Assembly: GCF_031755915.1 (NCBI RefSeq)
Contig: NC_083382.1
Coordinates: 12,039,001-12,103,000, forward strand
Origin: Ziziphus jujuba
Taxonomy: Eukaryota > Streptophyta > Magnoliopsida > Rosales > Rhamnaceae
Reading direction: 5' to 3'
DNA: 64,000 nucleotides
Part shown: piece after piece, positions 46,446-58,681 of the stretch
Position numbering within the stretch: the first letter of the stretch is position 1
Layout: every line of letters begins with the position of its first letter
The notes under the pieces: generated by a model
What the model saw: only the letters and a program-made list of their open reading frames with translations
Databases searched by the model: none
What the model was told of the DNA's origin: nothing
Position numbers and translations under genes: made by a program

Positions 46446-47152
46446 AATGAATTATCTTTTCTATTGCAGTTTTCATTTAATCTTTAATCAATGAATTTAT
46501 AATATAGCATAAGTGTAGTTAGGTTTTACACTTATAAATAATCATTACTGATGTATGGTGGAATTAATAGATCATTTATAGGCCATTTGAAGATGGTGAT
46601 CATGGAGGAATAATATTGATAAAAGTTGTTTCGAGCTACTATTGGTCGATATTGGGAATAACTTTCTTAGTTTGTTAAAGTTATTTCTCCATCAATTTAC
46701 TAAATTTATTAAGATAGTTTTTTTTTTTTTTGCCCCCTTAACAATTTGATATCTCACAAGGATAATGATATAATATTATAATTAAATGAATTTTTTTTAA
46801 TTTGTATTTTAAAAATAATATTTAGACAATTATTTTCTTTAATTAACTGCATAACGATAACTTTCTTTTTATCCATAGGAAAGTCCACAATGCTTATCTA
46901 ATTTTATTTATTACTAATTTTGCTAAAAGACCAAAAAAAAAAAAAAAAAAAAAAAACAAACTTATACAGAGAGTAGCTCGTTTACATTGGCTGCCTAATT
47001 CCAAATGTGTTAACAAACTAATCATATCTCACTTCGCTCACACTACTGACTACCGCATATAATTAACATATTTACAGGTAAATGCATCCAGCAAAGAAAA
47101 AATACAAAAAAACCATTTTACCAAACTGTGACCATTTCAATATATATTCATT
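46446..47152. other. AT-rich spacer, no gene seen
   Basis: AT-rich with poly(T) at 46721 and poly(A) at 46934-46955. No coding region or RNA gene recognised. Confidence 0.6.
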
Positions 47153-48234
47153 AGGATCGACCTGACCACACTACATCCGGTTGAAAAACATGATAATTAT
47201 ATTGGCCCTTAAATTAAAATTAACGGCTCAGATTACACCCTTCAATTTCCCTCCTAAAGCTCTCTCACGTGCCTTCTTTTCCTCTTTTACTCTCCTTCCG
47301 TCCTTCCTCTTCTTCTCTACTTCCACACTTACATACGGAACAACAACAAGAAAGGTTCAGATCCTTACATACAAAACCAAACGAACAACAATGTTCAGTT
47401 AAAATACCAAATGAAAACAAAACAAAAGCAATTGAATAACAAAGTTAACTGAACAAATCCGAAATTGTCTTGTGGAGAAATGACATAATTTTCCATTTTT
47501 GAACATTTTTCTAGGAAATCAAACAAAGAAAAAAAGAAGGAATATACTGAAGCCATTATCGACGAGGTAATTGAAGGTGTGGCCATCATAGTTGTAAGTT
47601 AACCGAACAAATCTGAAACTACAATATAGATAAATGGCATAATTTTCCATTTTTAAACAATTTTCCAGGAAATCAAATAAAAAGAGAAAAGAAGGAACAA
47701 AATGAAGAAAAAAATAAAAAATAAAAAATAAAAAAATGAAAAAAATAAAAAGACTTAAAAAAGCGTCACTAAAACCTATACAATAGCTGATGCTTTTTTA
47801 ACTATTTTTTTATTTTTATTTTTTTAATTTTTTCTTCAGTATGTTCCTTCTTTTCTCTTTTTGTTTGATTTCGTAGAAAATTGTTCAAAAATGGAAAATT
47901 ATGCCATTTCTCTACAACATAGTTTCGGATATGTTCGGTTAACGGCACACCTTCAATTACTTTGCCGATAATGGCTTCAGTATATTCCTTCTTTTCTCTT
48001 TTTGTTTGATTTCCCAGAAAATTGTTTGAAAATGGAAAATTAGGCCATTTCTCTACAATGCAGTTTCAAATTTGTTCAGTTAAGGGTGAAAGTAAAGGAG
48101 AAGAGGAAGGGAAGGCATGTGAGAGAGCTTTAGGAGGGAAATTGAAGGGTGTAATGTGAGCCGTTAATTTTAATCTAAGGGCCAGTATAATTATTATGTT
48201 TTTCGATCGGATGTAGCGTGGTTGGGTCGGTCCT
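47153..48234. mobile_element. Foldback (long inverted repeat) element, 1.08 kb
   Basis: The two halves are inverted copies around a centre near 47780. Outer arm: AGGATCGACCTGACCACACT and TAATTATATTGGCCC from 47153, reversed at 48170-48234. Middle arm: TTCAATTTCCCTCCTAAAGC and TCTCTCACG at about 47241, reversed at 48115-48150. Inner arms hold two direct copies of a CATAATTTTCCATTTTT / GGAAATCAAA segment (47488 and 47638), each with an inverted partner (47875 and 48010). The centre reads AAAAAGCGTCACTAAAACC to GATGCTTTTTTAA. No transposase. Non-autonomous, MITE or foldback-like; I could not identify a clear target duplication, so the superfamily is open. Confidence 0.85.
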
Positions 48235-49332
48235 GGTGATGGAACCTCCCCATATACATATATACAAATATCTCCATAGTGGCCTGCATTTTTTGTCATT
48301 ATGTAGTTGGATCTTTTTTTTCATTTTCTTATTCATATTTATGTAGATGTATACATATCTATCAAAAAATCATCCTATTTAAAATATGGGCTTACTAGAT
48401 ATGCAACAAGCATTTTGCATATTCAATTTCATCTATTAGGCATATAATATTACATGTTTTTGGTATTTTGTATTCTTTTTTTTATTTTAAATTCTAATAG
48501 TATTATTAGAGTTGGTAATTTTATTTCCATTGTCAAATTTAACTAAAAAATAATGTTATAAGCCTTGTTTGCTAATTAAAGAGGAAAAATATAAGTTTAA
48601 GTATTCTTTTAGAACTTTTTTACACCTAGCATACAATTAGTTGTTGATAAGTGAGGATTTACTCACTTATTTGAATCTCTTAAAGGCTTAATTAGTTGTG
48701 CGAACTCAAGCTTTCAAGTTATTTTGATGAATTTTGTGTGCATTTTGTAGGAATGCTTCAAAATTGGATTTTGTTGCAAACTGGATGATTTTTGAAGCTA
48801 TTAACAGGAGTCTTACAAATTCAAGTTTTTGAAGCTTGAAGCATTATGGAGAATCCTAAATGACTTTTCAAAGCTCAAAGGCAGCAATCATGGTGCTTAA
48901 GCACCAAATTTGTCCCATCCCTCACCATGTCAGTGTGCCCCTCACCAGTACTTCAGCGCGCCCCTCACGTCTAACTCGGATTTTCCAAGCATTTGTGTCT
49001 CCAAATAAGTTTCTTTTGCAACTAAGCACTGTATTTGGCATGTCCCTCTTCAAGGTTTTAATGTGGACTCAAAGAATTAATCTTAGCCATGGGATCAATT
49101 TTTTATGGCTAGAGTAACCTCTTTTTGTGTGGTTTTATCGTGTTCTCAAGTGTGGAGGCTTATTATTAGCCTTTAGAAGGAAGGAACACTACCATAGTTG
49201 CATGAGTCAAGCTAAACATTTGGAACCTTGGAGAAGTTGCATTTATTTTTCAAGTTTGAAGAAGAACTAATAACTTGTCATGTGAAAATGAAAGTGCATT
49301 TAGATTTTTCAAGCCTAAAAACATGTCAAAGT
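48235..49332. other. Spacer, no gene assigned
   Basis: The first 400 bases are AT-rich. From about 48640 the sequence is less AT-rich, with CCCATCCCTCACCATG and GCGCGCCCCTCACG at 48917-48970 in an 85-codon frame without family resemblance. It could be retroelement LTR sequence, but I have no matching second copy in the window. Confidence 0.4.
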
Positions 49333-49601
49333 TCAGTGTTCCACTCTATTTTTGTCATCGGAGTAAAGATGTTCAAGGTTTGTCATTCTTGTAAATGAAT
49401 AAGGAAAGTAACCATGCAATCTATTATTTTCAAGGTCAAGGTCAAGGTGAGTTAATTTTGTAAGGTTTCCAAGGCAAGAAGGAAGGTGACCAGTAAAATT
49501 ATTGTTATCAAGATCTAAGTCAATGAAATGAGTGAGGTTTTGAAGAAAATAGGGGATTTGAACATTGAAATTGTTGCTTGAAAGTTCCAAAAAATTGTTA
49601 C
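49333..49601 (-). pseudogene. RLP-7: LRR fragment, minus strand
   Basis: An 85-codon minus-strand frame with plant LRRs (LELSSNNFNVQIPYFLQNLT, FIDLDLDNNNFTGHLPS, LTHLDLDLENNRLHGYFP). Homology ends at about 49601, where the truncated Copia-2 LTR starts. It may be an upstream part of the same receptor type as RLP-6, since the orientation is the same and it lies 5' to it, but the sequence between them contains other elements. Confidence 0.8.
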
Positions 49602-49857
49602 TTGAGTGATTTTAAGGTATCTACGATACCTATTTGGTGAAGACCTGAGAGAGAAAGGTTTGAGAGGAGTGTGTCAATTAGGCACTAATTTGGTGTTAGT
49701 TTTGTGTTCTGTTTTATAAGTAGATCTGATAAATCAATAGCTGCATTTAAAATGTTAGTAAGTTAATTAAATAGAGTTATGTGAATGTGCATAGATCCTG
49801 AGTTTATAGTGCTACGATGATATATGTTTTAATTGTTCATGTTTGATAGCACTAACA
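49602..49857 (+). mobile_element. Copia-2 5' LTR, truncated
   Basis: Matches the last 260 bp of the 3' LTR (53785-54046): TTAAGGTATCTACGATRCCT, GGAGTGTGTC, GATAAATCAATRGCTGCATT and TGATAGCACTAACA. The left about 315 bp are missing; the break abuts RLP-7. Confidence 0.88.
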
Positions 49858-49859
49858 AT

Positions 49860-49871
49860 TGGTATCAAAGC
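49860..49871 (+). other. Copia-2 primer-binding site
   Basis: TGGTATCAAAGC, two bases after the LTR end, matches the initiator-methionine tRNA site TGGTATCAGAGC except for one base. Confidence 0.85.
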
Positions 49872-52800
49872 CTAGATACACAAATTTATAAATTGTGTTT
49901 TTGTGTGTATTTTATATGTTTTGTATTGTGGAGGCATTGGGATTTTGTTTCTACATATAGTGATCGATATTGTTTAATCAAAAATTAAATTTTTGGATTC
50001 TATTAATTGACTTCTTTCAATCTTTGGAGCCCTTTAATTAAATAAATATGTAGTTATTATTTATTTAATTTTTTGTAAAACTTGTGCAATATCGAGTTCC
50101 AGGGTCATTATATTTGTTATTGCAAAATTTTCGAAACAAATAATTATTGATGAATGAATTTGTGACTTGAGATATGTTGGAAATTCATTCTACGGTTGAA
50201 TGGAGTGATTTAGTGGCTTCAATTTTGTCTGAAACCATGTGAAATCCAGTGAATTGTGAAGCTTTCATGGCCAAAAAAATAAGTTGTTTGGGCATTGTTT
50301 TTACATTTGATTTTGGCCGAATTGATGTGGGTTAATTGTTTCACGTGGAAAGACAAATCAAATGGAGTAAAATTGGTCAGAAACTGACATCGGATGTGAG
50401 AGAAACCGATGGGTTAGTCATACGGGTTCGAAACCTGAAAACCTATAAAAATGGGTCGACCCGACTGTTGTGAAGATGGCTCAGACGACGATAGCTTGAT
50501 TGTCGTTTGATGATGTCATCATAATGACATCATCAACTACATGCCGTTTTTGCTGATGTCAGCAGTCAAATTATAAAAAAAAAAAATCTTTCTTTTTCTC
50601 TCTTATATGATTTTATTTACTTTTTTTTTTGTTGGAAATTTATGTCCATTTCAAAGTTAATTTAAAAAAAAAATCATTTATTTATTATTCATTTGTTTAG
50701 TTATTGTTATTTTATGTGAAATGAACTCCATTCCCAGTTTATTTAATTAAAATTTTTGAGATTTAAATTAAATATTGTTGGTTAAATTGCTTGGTTAAAT
50801 TGCCCGTTGAGAAGCTTTATGCTATGTTTGACATAGTGGGAAGATTGACTAAGTGCTTGCCTGTCACAAGATTTGGTATTTCCAAACCATGAGTTGTCAG
50901 AGGTTGTGTGCTTAGTTGGCATAGTGGTGTGGAATTTTAATTATTCACCTGTCGTGGGACTTAATTTGTCCATATCATGAAATTGTCAATGTAATAAAAG
51001 TTGACATAGTAAATGTAATTTTATGCACTCACTTATAGTGAGGTTTAGTTTGTGTTATTTATGGTTGTCAACTTGGAGTTAGCATAGTGGATAGGATGTT
51101 GAGTATATACCTGTCATAAAACTTAGCTTGCTTATTTCATGAAATTGCTAATGTAACTTATATTCTCTCCCACTTATGAACTAGGGTCCATACGGGTGAT
51201 TAGACTACCCTGTCGCTGGTTTGATTACTTGGTAGGATGTTTGAAATGGTAGTGAAAGTTGATTGAATACCCGGAATCACAGGTTCTAAGTTACCCTGTT
51301 GATGATTTAGTTCAATGCAATTGATTGTGGTGATTTGGTTGATTGTCTCTGGCCCATGTATGGGTATCCTTTGTGCTAGAGGACCCTAGCGATATTATGT
51401 GTTTTGATATGATTAAAAGGGGCTGGAAAGATAGCATTTGCATAGTTCTTGTGACATAGTGTATTCCTGTTATTTGTTATTCTCACAGCTGGGAACACCC
51501 CAATACTTTGCCTATGAATGCCATAATAAAATTAAATAAACTAATTATCAAAAGTGGTGAAAGTTAATGATAATGTTTGACTCTTATAAAGCTAGATATG
51601 GCTTTGAAAATTGGACCACCGGAGATACCATATATTTATAATACTGTCGGGGTTAAATATTGTGTAAGGATCTCAACTACTTGTATAAGTGTTATGTGAT
51701 GGTCATGGAGAATCACTTGCATGATTATATATATATATATATATATATATTTTATGTATTATGTTCTATAAATACTATTCATAAGCTCTTTGAGATTAGT
51801 ATGAAATTTATCAGTTTTAATAAATTGAGAAACACCACTATTTGGATTTATTGAATTCTATTATGTATGATGGAGTTAGTGGTGTGAATGAGCTTATATT
51901 GAAACTTTCCTCTTATTATATCTATCTTATAGACTTTGATAAGGATTTTGGTAAGAAATATCAATTGTTAAAAATTGATGACTTAATAGGAGATGATAAG
52001 GAATGATAGGTTGCTTGAGACTTTCTGTAACATTTTATGGTAATTTGGTTTATAAGTTGTTGCTTGTATTAATTTTCCTTATTTTGTTGTTGTTACTCCT
52101 ATAGTTGCTTTTGTATGTGCTAGAATTTTGTAATAATTCTTTATGCCATGGTATTAATTTCTATATTTTCTGTACACCACCTACTTTGAAATACTATAGA
52201 TATTTTATTACCTATATTAATAACTTCTCCTATTATGGATATGTTGAGATTATTTATGAGAAATTAGATATCTTGGTTGTTTTTAAGGAATTCAAGATGA
52301 AAATGAAGCTTTAGAAGAATAAGAAGTTGAAGGCTGTGAGGTTTGGTAGGGTGTTGAATATTATGGTAGACATGATAAGATTGGGTAAAATCCAATGTCT
52401 TTCGTAATTTATTTGTTTAAATGTGGAATTGCTGTTTAGTTTACAATACTTGGCACTCTTTAGCAAATGACATAAAAGAGAGGAGGAGTTGCACTTTTAT
52501 GGATATAGTGTGGTGTGTGTTGGCAAACTTTAATTTACCATCTTTCCTTATAGGTAGCAAGTTATGCCTGAGGTTTCAGAGTTGATGTTATGATGTATAA
52601 TTACGATATTAAGAAGTTAGATCCTAAAACCTCTATTAGTTATTTTTTGTTGGTTCTTATAAAAGGATCCAAAGTTTCTAGATTTCATGTTTCATCTTTC
52701 ATAGCAAGGTCGTTAAGCCAAACATGATTATTTATTTTAAAGATGTTTCATTTTTGGTAAAAGCAAAGGTCCAAATATTCTTGTTTTTCAGAGAGGAAAC

Positions 52801-53467
52801 TATATTGATTTCCACTGTTGATGTTCATGTTATAAATTTTTTATAGTTTTTCATAATTGTGGAATTAGTAGTCAGTCAGGATTGAACCCATTAAGATAGG
52901 TGAGATTTTTTTGTTACAACTGATGTTGATGTATGCCTTTTAAGAAGGTCAAAAGGGTTCGAAAATTTACTATGCCTGATAACTATATTGTTTATTTGTA
53001 GGAACATATGTTTAATATAAGTGATGAATTGGATCTAATCACTTATGAGGAAGCCAACAAGCAGTTAATGCCTTTTTATTTATTTATTTTGGTTTAGTTA
53101 CTTGAAGGTGGCAAACTTATTAGGTGCAAATGGATCTATAAGACCAAGAGAGACTCCAATAGTCAAGTAAACATGTATAAAACTAGATTTGTTTTCAAAG
53201 GGTTTAGTCAGAAGAAAGAAATTGACTATAAAAAGATGTTCTCTCATGAATGCACAAAAGATTCTTTTAGAATCACTAAGGTATGTTCTCTCATGAATGC
53301 ATACTTTTGGGAGATGTACTAAGAGAATCTCTACTACCCAGTCTAGAATATTGTTGTGCCTTGTCGGCATGCTATATGATTAGATGAAATGGTATTTTGA
53401 TTTGGAGGATTCTGTGGTAAGTGAGTTTGTTGTTGCTTATGATGATTATGCAGTCCAAATGGGAGAC
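49872..53467 (+). mobile_element. Copia-2 internal region, mostly decayed, with RT fragment
   Basis: About 3.6 kb between the primer site and the polypurine tract. The only clear coding trace is at 53098-53250, a reverse transcriptase start (GGKLIRCKWIYKTKRDS, then YKTRFVFKGFSQKKEIDY). The tract AAATGGGAGAC (53457-53467) precedes the 3' LTR. The rest lacks recognisable gag, protease or integrase motifs. 50826-51150 holds about four diverged 80-bp units each containing a TTGRCATAGTR-like start and a CCTGTCRY...CTTA segment. An (AT)n run is at 51728-51750. Short frames elsewhere are not assignable. Confidence 0.7.
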
Positions 53468-54046
53468 TGTTAGATATTCTATGTGGACTAGTCATAATTA
53501 TGTGACTCACTTATAGAGCTTATTTATACCAGTAATGGGACTAGCTTGTTTATTGACCTTTTTAGTAGAGCCCATGGCCACACGCTCTCTGTAATACTTA
53601 AGTTGACTCATTGGACTGAATGACCTATTTTCTCTAGAAGATCAATTGACTTATTCTTGTTTTATTATTATATTATATTATACTATATGATATTATTACT
53701 ATTATTATTTATTATTTATTTTATATATATATATGTATATAAATTGGGAATGAGTCACTAGTGTTAATATACGATACACATATATTGAGTGATTAGGGTT
53801 TTAAGGTATCTACGATGCCTATTTGGTGAAAATATGAGAGAGAAAAGTTAGAGAGGAGTGTGTCCATTAGGCACTACTACGGTGTTACTTTTGTGTTCTG
53901 TTTTGTAGGTAGATCCGATAAATCAATGGCTGCATTTAAAAGGTTAGTAAGTTAATTAAATACAATTCTGTGAATGTGTATAGATCCTGGGTTTATAGTA
54001 CTACAATGATATATGTTTTAATTGTTCATGTTTGATAGCACTAACA
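53468..54046 (+). mobile_element. Copia-2 3' LTR
   Basis: 579 bp from TGTTAGATATTCTATG to GATAGCACTAACA. A TATA-rich stretch (TATATGTATATAAATTGGG, 53732-53750) lies where an LTR promoter is expected. Its right half is shared with 49602-49857. Confidence 0.88.
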
Positions 54047-54656
54047 AAGTAAACAGGTTTCCTTGTTTATGGTTTATATGACTCTTCTTTTGTCTTCATA
54101 CAAATAAAGAGGATCCTACTATGCTATCCTTAGTACGATACCCCTGTACTCTACACTGTTGATTGGTTTAGACAAAATTTAACATGATTTTAAAAAATGA
54201 CATATAATAACCAGTTGGTGTGGGGGACTTTCCTAAAGGATTTGTTAGAAAAATATATTTATTTGGCTCTTATTAGTCAAATATTTACAAATTATTTGAT
54301 TTTCATATTACAAAACTTGCATGAATGAAAAAAATACACTATCAATCACTGATATCAAATATAAAAATAAAAGCCAAGCAAAGTCTTTATGTATAGTATA
54401 ATATTTATAAAAAAAAAAAAAAAACTCGAATATTAATACTGGAAGAAATAATTGTTTAATTAGCAACAACAACAACTTTGCAAGTTTATCTTACTAGAAA
54501 ACTAGTCCAATTACTGACCAATGTCATTCAGCTTGCTTTAGTTATGTTCATATACATATGATATAAGATTTGTTTGATTGTAAAATCATTAAGTGAGAGA
54601 GCATGCAGAAGATATCAACAATAGCAATGACAGCAACTTATTTAACATACATTTCC
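54047..54656. other. AT-rich spacer, no gene seen
   Basis: No coding region, RNA gene or repeat recognised apart from a poly(A) tract at 54412-54424. Confidence 0.6.
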
Positions 54657-54664
54657 TTTACAGT

Positions 54665-55688
54665 TAAGGGTGGCAATTCGTGTTGTCGTGTCTTGTTCAT
54701 GTCAAACCGTTTATTAATCGTGTTGAAATTGCTCAACCTTAACCCGGCCCATTTATTAATCATGCCATAAATCTTTAACCCAAACACGACCCGTTTAATA
54801 AACAGGTAACTTGCCACGAACTGTATAACCTATTTATCAAATAGGTCAATTTGGATCAACACAACCCATTTACACACGAAATTGACTCGTTTATACAAAA
54901 TTGACCTATTTACACGAAATTGACCCATTTACACAAAATTTATCTAATTAAATAAATTATCTTATTTAAATTAATTATTTCATATAAAATAAAAATAATT
55001 TAGTCATTAATTAATTCAAATTAAAATATATATGTAAAACCATATAATTATAGCTACAAATTTATAATAATATAACATATGATATGATAATATAACAATC
55101 TCATATAGTAGTTAAATATAGATACATATATACATAATAAACCTAATACTACTTTAAAAATAATATGAAAAAAACTTTATTAATAATTATGTTTTTAATT
55201 TTCTACATCTCTAATACTCTTAGACATATTAATTTTTATTTTTTCGATGTCCACAAATGCATACGTGTATTAAAATGTTATATTTAAGTAAATAAATATT
55301 ATTTCAATAATTTTTATTCTTTATTTTTAATTAATAAAAGAAAATTAATAATATAACCTTAAATAAGTCTGATGTTTAGTACTAAAAATGTATTAGTTAA
55401 AGTTTTATTAATAGTAAATTTAATATATTAAAGTTATAATTTAAATGAGTTATAATTGTGTCCGGTTCGGGTTAAACCGATCACCCCGAAATTGACATGT
55501 TTAATTAAACGGGTCAATTCGATCAATTTTCGGTAAAGCAGGTCAATCCGAAACTAACACATTTATTAATCGTGTTAAACGGATTGATCTGAATTTGATC
55601 CGAACCCATTGATAATAATCCCAAACCGGTTAATTCCATATCGCTTTCGAGTTATATCACCGTGTCATCACCTAAATTGCTATCCCTA
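54665..55688. mobile_element. hAT-type non-autonomous element, copy A
   Basis: 1024 bp with terminal inverted repeats TAAGGGTGGCAATT (left) and AATTGCTATCCCTA (right, decayed). Flanked by TTTACAGT (54657-54664) and TCTACAGT (55689-55696), an 8-bp target duplication with one mismatch, which is the hAT length. The ends carry many ACCCGTTTATTAATCGTGT-like repeats and ACACGAAATTGACCC units in both orientations; the centre is AT-rich. No transposase. Confidence 0.85.
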
Positions 55689-55798
55689 TCTACAGTCTGA
55701 TTTGCAGAATGCATCACACCTGCTATTATCTTTGCCTTGTATACATATCCTAAATTTCATGTTCTCAGCACAACACACTGCAGCATTGACTTTGTTTT

Positions 55799-58676
55799 TG
55801 TCAGGACTCGTCCAGAATTCCTTCCCCGGAACCCTAGACAAGCCCTGATCCCAAGGAAATACCACCGAACCTTCCAACGGAAAATTCGGCAGCACCTCCC
55901 CTAAGGGTAGGACTAACCAAAAATTTCCTGCACTGAAAACACACTTCTATATTCAACCCCTTATTCCTCCCATGATACTACAATTTGATTCCACAAATTT
56001 CAGCACTTCAAAAAAATAACAGCAATCCAGTGCATAATTAACAACTACACGTCCAATACAGTATACAGAGCATTATACAATAAATGTAGAATTTATACAA
56101 TGACAGATAAAGAAGTAATACAAGATGGAGAGGAAAAGGGAAGAAATACTTCTTGGACTTCGGCAACGAATTGAGACATCGGGCTCACCCCGGACAATCA
56201 ACGTCTCCAACCTGGACCTAGGGGAACGGAATTTAAAGACGTGAGATGCTAATCATCTCAGTGAGTGACCCTATCTACTGAACACCTTTAATATTAATAA
56301 TATACCAAATAAAGGGATTTAATTAATCAATACAGAGCAATTAAATAAATAAACAATTGAGGTAACAATTTCTCTCAAAACCCTCACTATTCACTCCGTT
56401 GGAAATGTTCCCCTTTTAAAACATTTTCACAAAACCCAATATTTGTACTTCCCGAAAACCAATGGACCAAATAATTTAATAAACAATAAATAAATACCCC
56501 AAATATAAATAAAATGTAATAAATTATAATAAATAATTTTGTACTCTTTGGGGTTTGAAATTTCTATCCGAAAAATTTGTACTTGACGCACCACACCATA
56601 TACCAGTGATGCCCTACGATACCCAGCGTTCTGAGCACCGACTGGCGGGGAGATTAAAGAGGGAAACTTGCAAACGGCACTTCGGCGTCCCGACAGTACC
56701 GCTGCTGAAACCATCATCCCGGCCAAGGAGGGGGGCGGCTGTGTGCACTATATAAGACTTGCCTGCCCACGGTCCAATGGCAACTACGGGTGAAATAATA
56801 ATACTTGCACACTAAACCACATATACATATACCAGAACACCAATACTGTGTGAATGCGTCTAAAATAATTATTAAACCAATCGTATCGTTTTTTCCAAAA
56901 TTACCATGGGAAATATATCAAATTTTCACACTTACCATCCCACATATTTTTATTCAACAAACCAGTACGAAAACATCGATAACGGATAAAAATAATTTTC
57001 CTCGCAACACGCGGTTCAACAAATAATATACCACGGGCATAATTATGAAAATTAAACCACCAATTTGAACAAATAATTTTCTTAAAATATTCAAACCAAT
57101 TATGCCAAAAAATAATATAAAATCCAAACATAACGAATTACGGAAAATACTTGCTCATGTGTAATAAATACCATTTAATCACAATAAAATAGTAATCGGG
57201 AATTTCTTAATGACCCCAAAATTCCATTTAGCACCAATGGGTAAATATATATAAGATAATATTTTTCCCGATTATATTTAAAGTACACCACATGAGCATA
57301 ACTGCAGATATCAAATTAACACGACATAAATATAGTTAATTACCCCAAAAATATTTTTAAAGGTGGGTCACTCACCTAGAGCACGCAATTAATCCAAGAT
57401 CCACCATGGGATCAATTCCATGACTCACCTGTGCTCCTAGAACAAAATTCACACACAGTCAAATAAATTAATATTTTAATCAGGTAAATAATACCCTGTA
57501 CCCGGGGGGTCAAACACAAACGTTATCCAAAATAGTTGAATAATATACTGAATCGAAGCTTGAGCGACGAGGATTACAAATCCGGTCTCCATCGATCCCA
57601 ATTCCGCCGGAGGTGGCCGGAAGGATTCGGCCGAATTTAAACTTGAGGGATCTCGCAAACGGTGGGGATTTTGGGCAATCTAACCCCGGAAATGGACTCA
57701 GAGGGGTCGAAAATGGTGGGATAGAGGTATGGGTCGGGCTGGGTTGGTCAGAAACGGCAGGAATCGCCGGAAAATTTCAAGTCGCCGCCGCGGACTTCAC
57801 CGGCCCGATCTGGGCGCGTCCAGCGGCGACTGGCCGGGAAAATTGGAGGTTGAGGTCGCGGGGAGCTGGGCTTCACCGGTGACCGGCGCGTGTTGCCGTC
57901 CGACGACTGAAATCCAGCCAAGCGGTCGGTCAAAGAGAGAGAGGGAGAGAGTCAAAGGGGAGAGAGAGAGAGAGAGAGAGTCCTTGCTGTGTGTTTCTTG
58001 TCTTTGTCGGCTCGGGGAAAAAGAAGGGAAGAAAAGGAAAAGAAAAGAGAAGAAGGTGTTTTCCCACGTGGGGAAAAGAAAAGAAAAAGAAAAAGGAAAA
58101 TAAAATAAAAATACTTAAATAATATTAAAAATAACATTATTACATAAAATAACAATAAAACAATTTGGTAATAAGCATGGTTGACATGTGGCTTCTCAAC
58201 ATGGTGACACATGGTCACCTTCATTAAGTCACACGTGGCACATCGTTACGCGTTTGAAAATAATATTAAAATAATACGGTGTTTGAAAAACTCTACAGGT
58301 CCCTAACTTTCAAACCACATGTCCAAATCGGACGTGCCGCTAGTCTACCGACTCGTATCGACGAACACTTTACAACCATACATGAGTCAAAGCTCAACTT
58401 TGCATGAATAAAAAGTCAACTCGGGCACCCCTTGGACAGTTTGGACCTCAACTTGTTTTGCTCATAACTTTCAAACCGTAGCTCCGTTTTCAATGTGCTA
58501 CTAGTCTACGAACTCGTGCCAACGTGTACTTCGTAACGGTACCCCAGTCAACCTAGAATTCCAATTGGGTCAAAAAGTAAACTTTTGACCTCTTGGTCAA
58601 AGTCAAAGTCAACGGTCAACAATCAACCTTGGTCAACGTGCAAAAATTCCGACATGGTTCGGGACGGGGTGTTACA
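55799..58676 (-). mobile_element. Solo LTR copy 6, minus strand, target duplication GTTTT
   Basis: 2878 bp; on the plus strand it starts TGTCAGGACTCGTCC and ends GGGACGGGGTGTTACA. Flanks are GTTTT at 55794-55798 and 58677-58681. The palindrome is at 56242-56260, the AACGGAGTGA block reversed at 56394-56403, the GGTGAGTGACCCACC block reversed at 57361-57376, the GC-rich leader at about 57540-57930 and the GA-rich tract at 57937-57980. Frames of up to 124 codons in the leader (57613-58103) are not conserved. It is the only copy of the family in reverse orientation. Confidence 0.95.
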
Positions 58677-58681
58677 GTTTT

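Noticed and set aside
53098..53370. 90-codon minus-strand frame
   Set aside because: Shadow of the plus-strand Copia-2 reverse transcriptase fragment.
57613..58103. Open frames of 89-124 codons in solo LTR 6
   Set aside because: They lie antisense to the LTR leader and include the GA/CT tract; not conserved.
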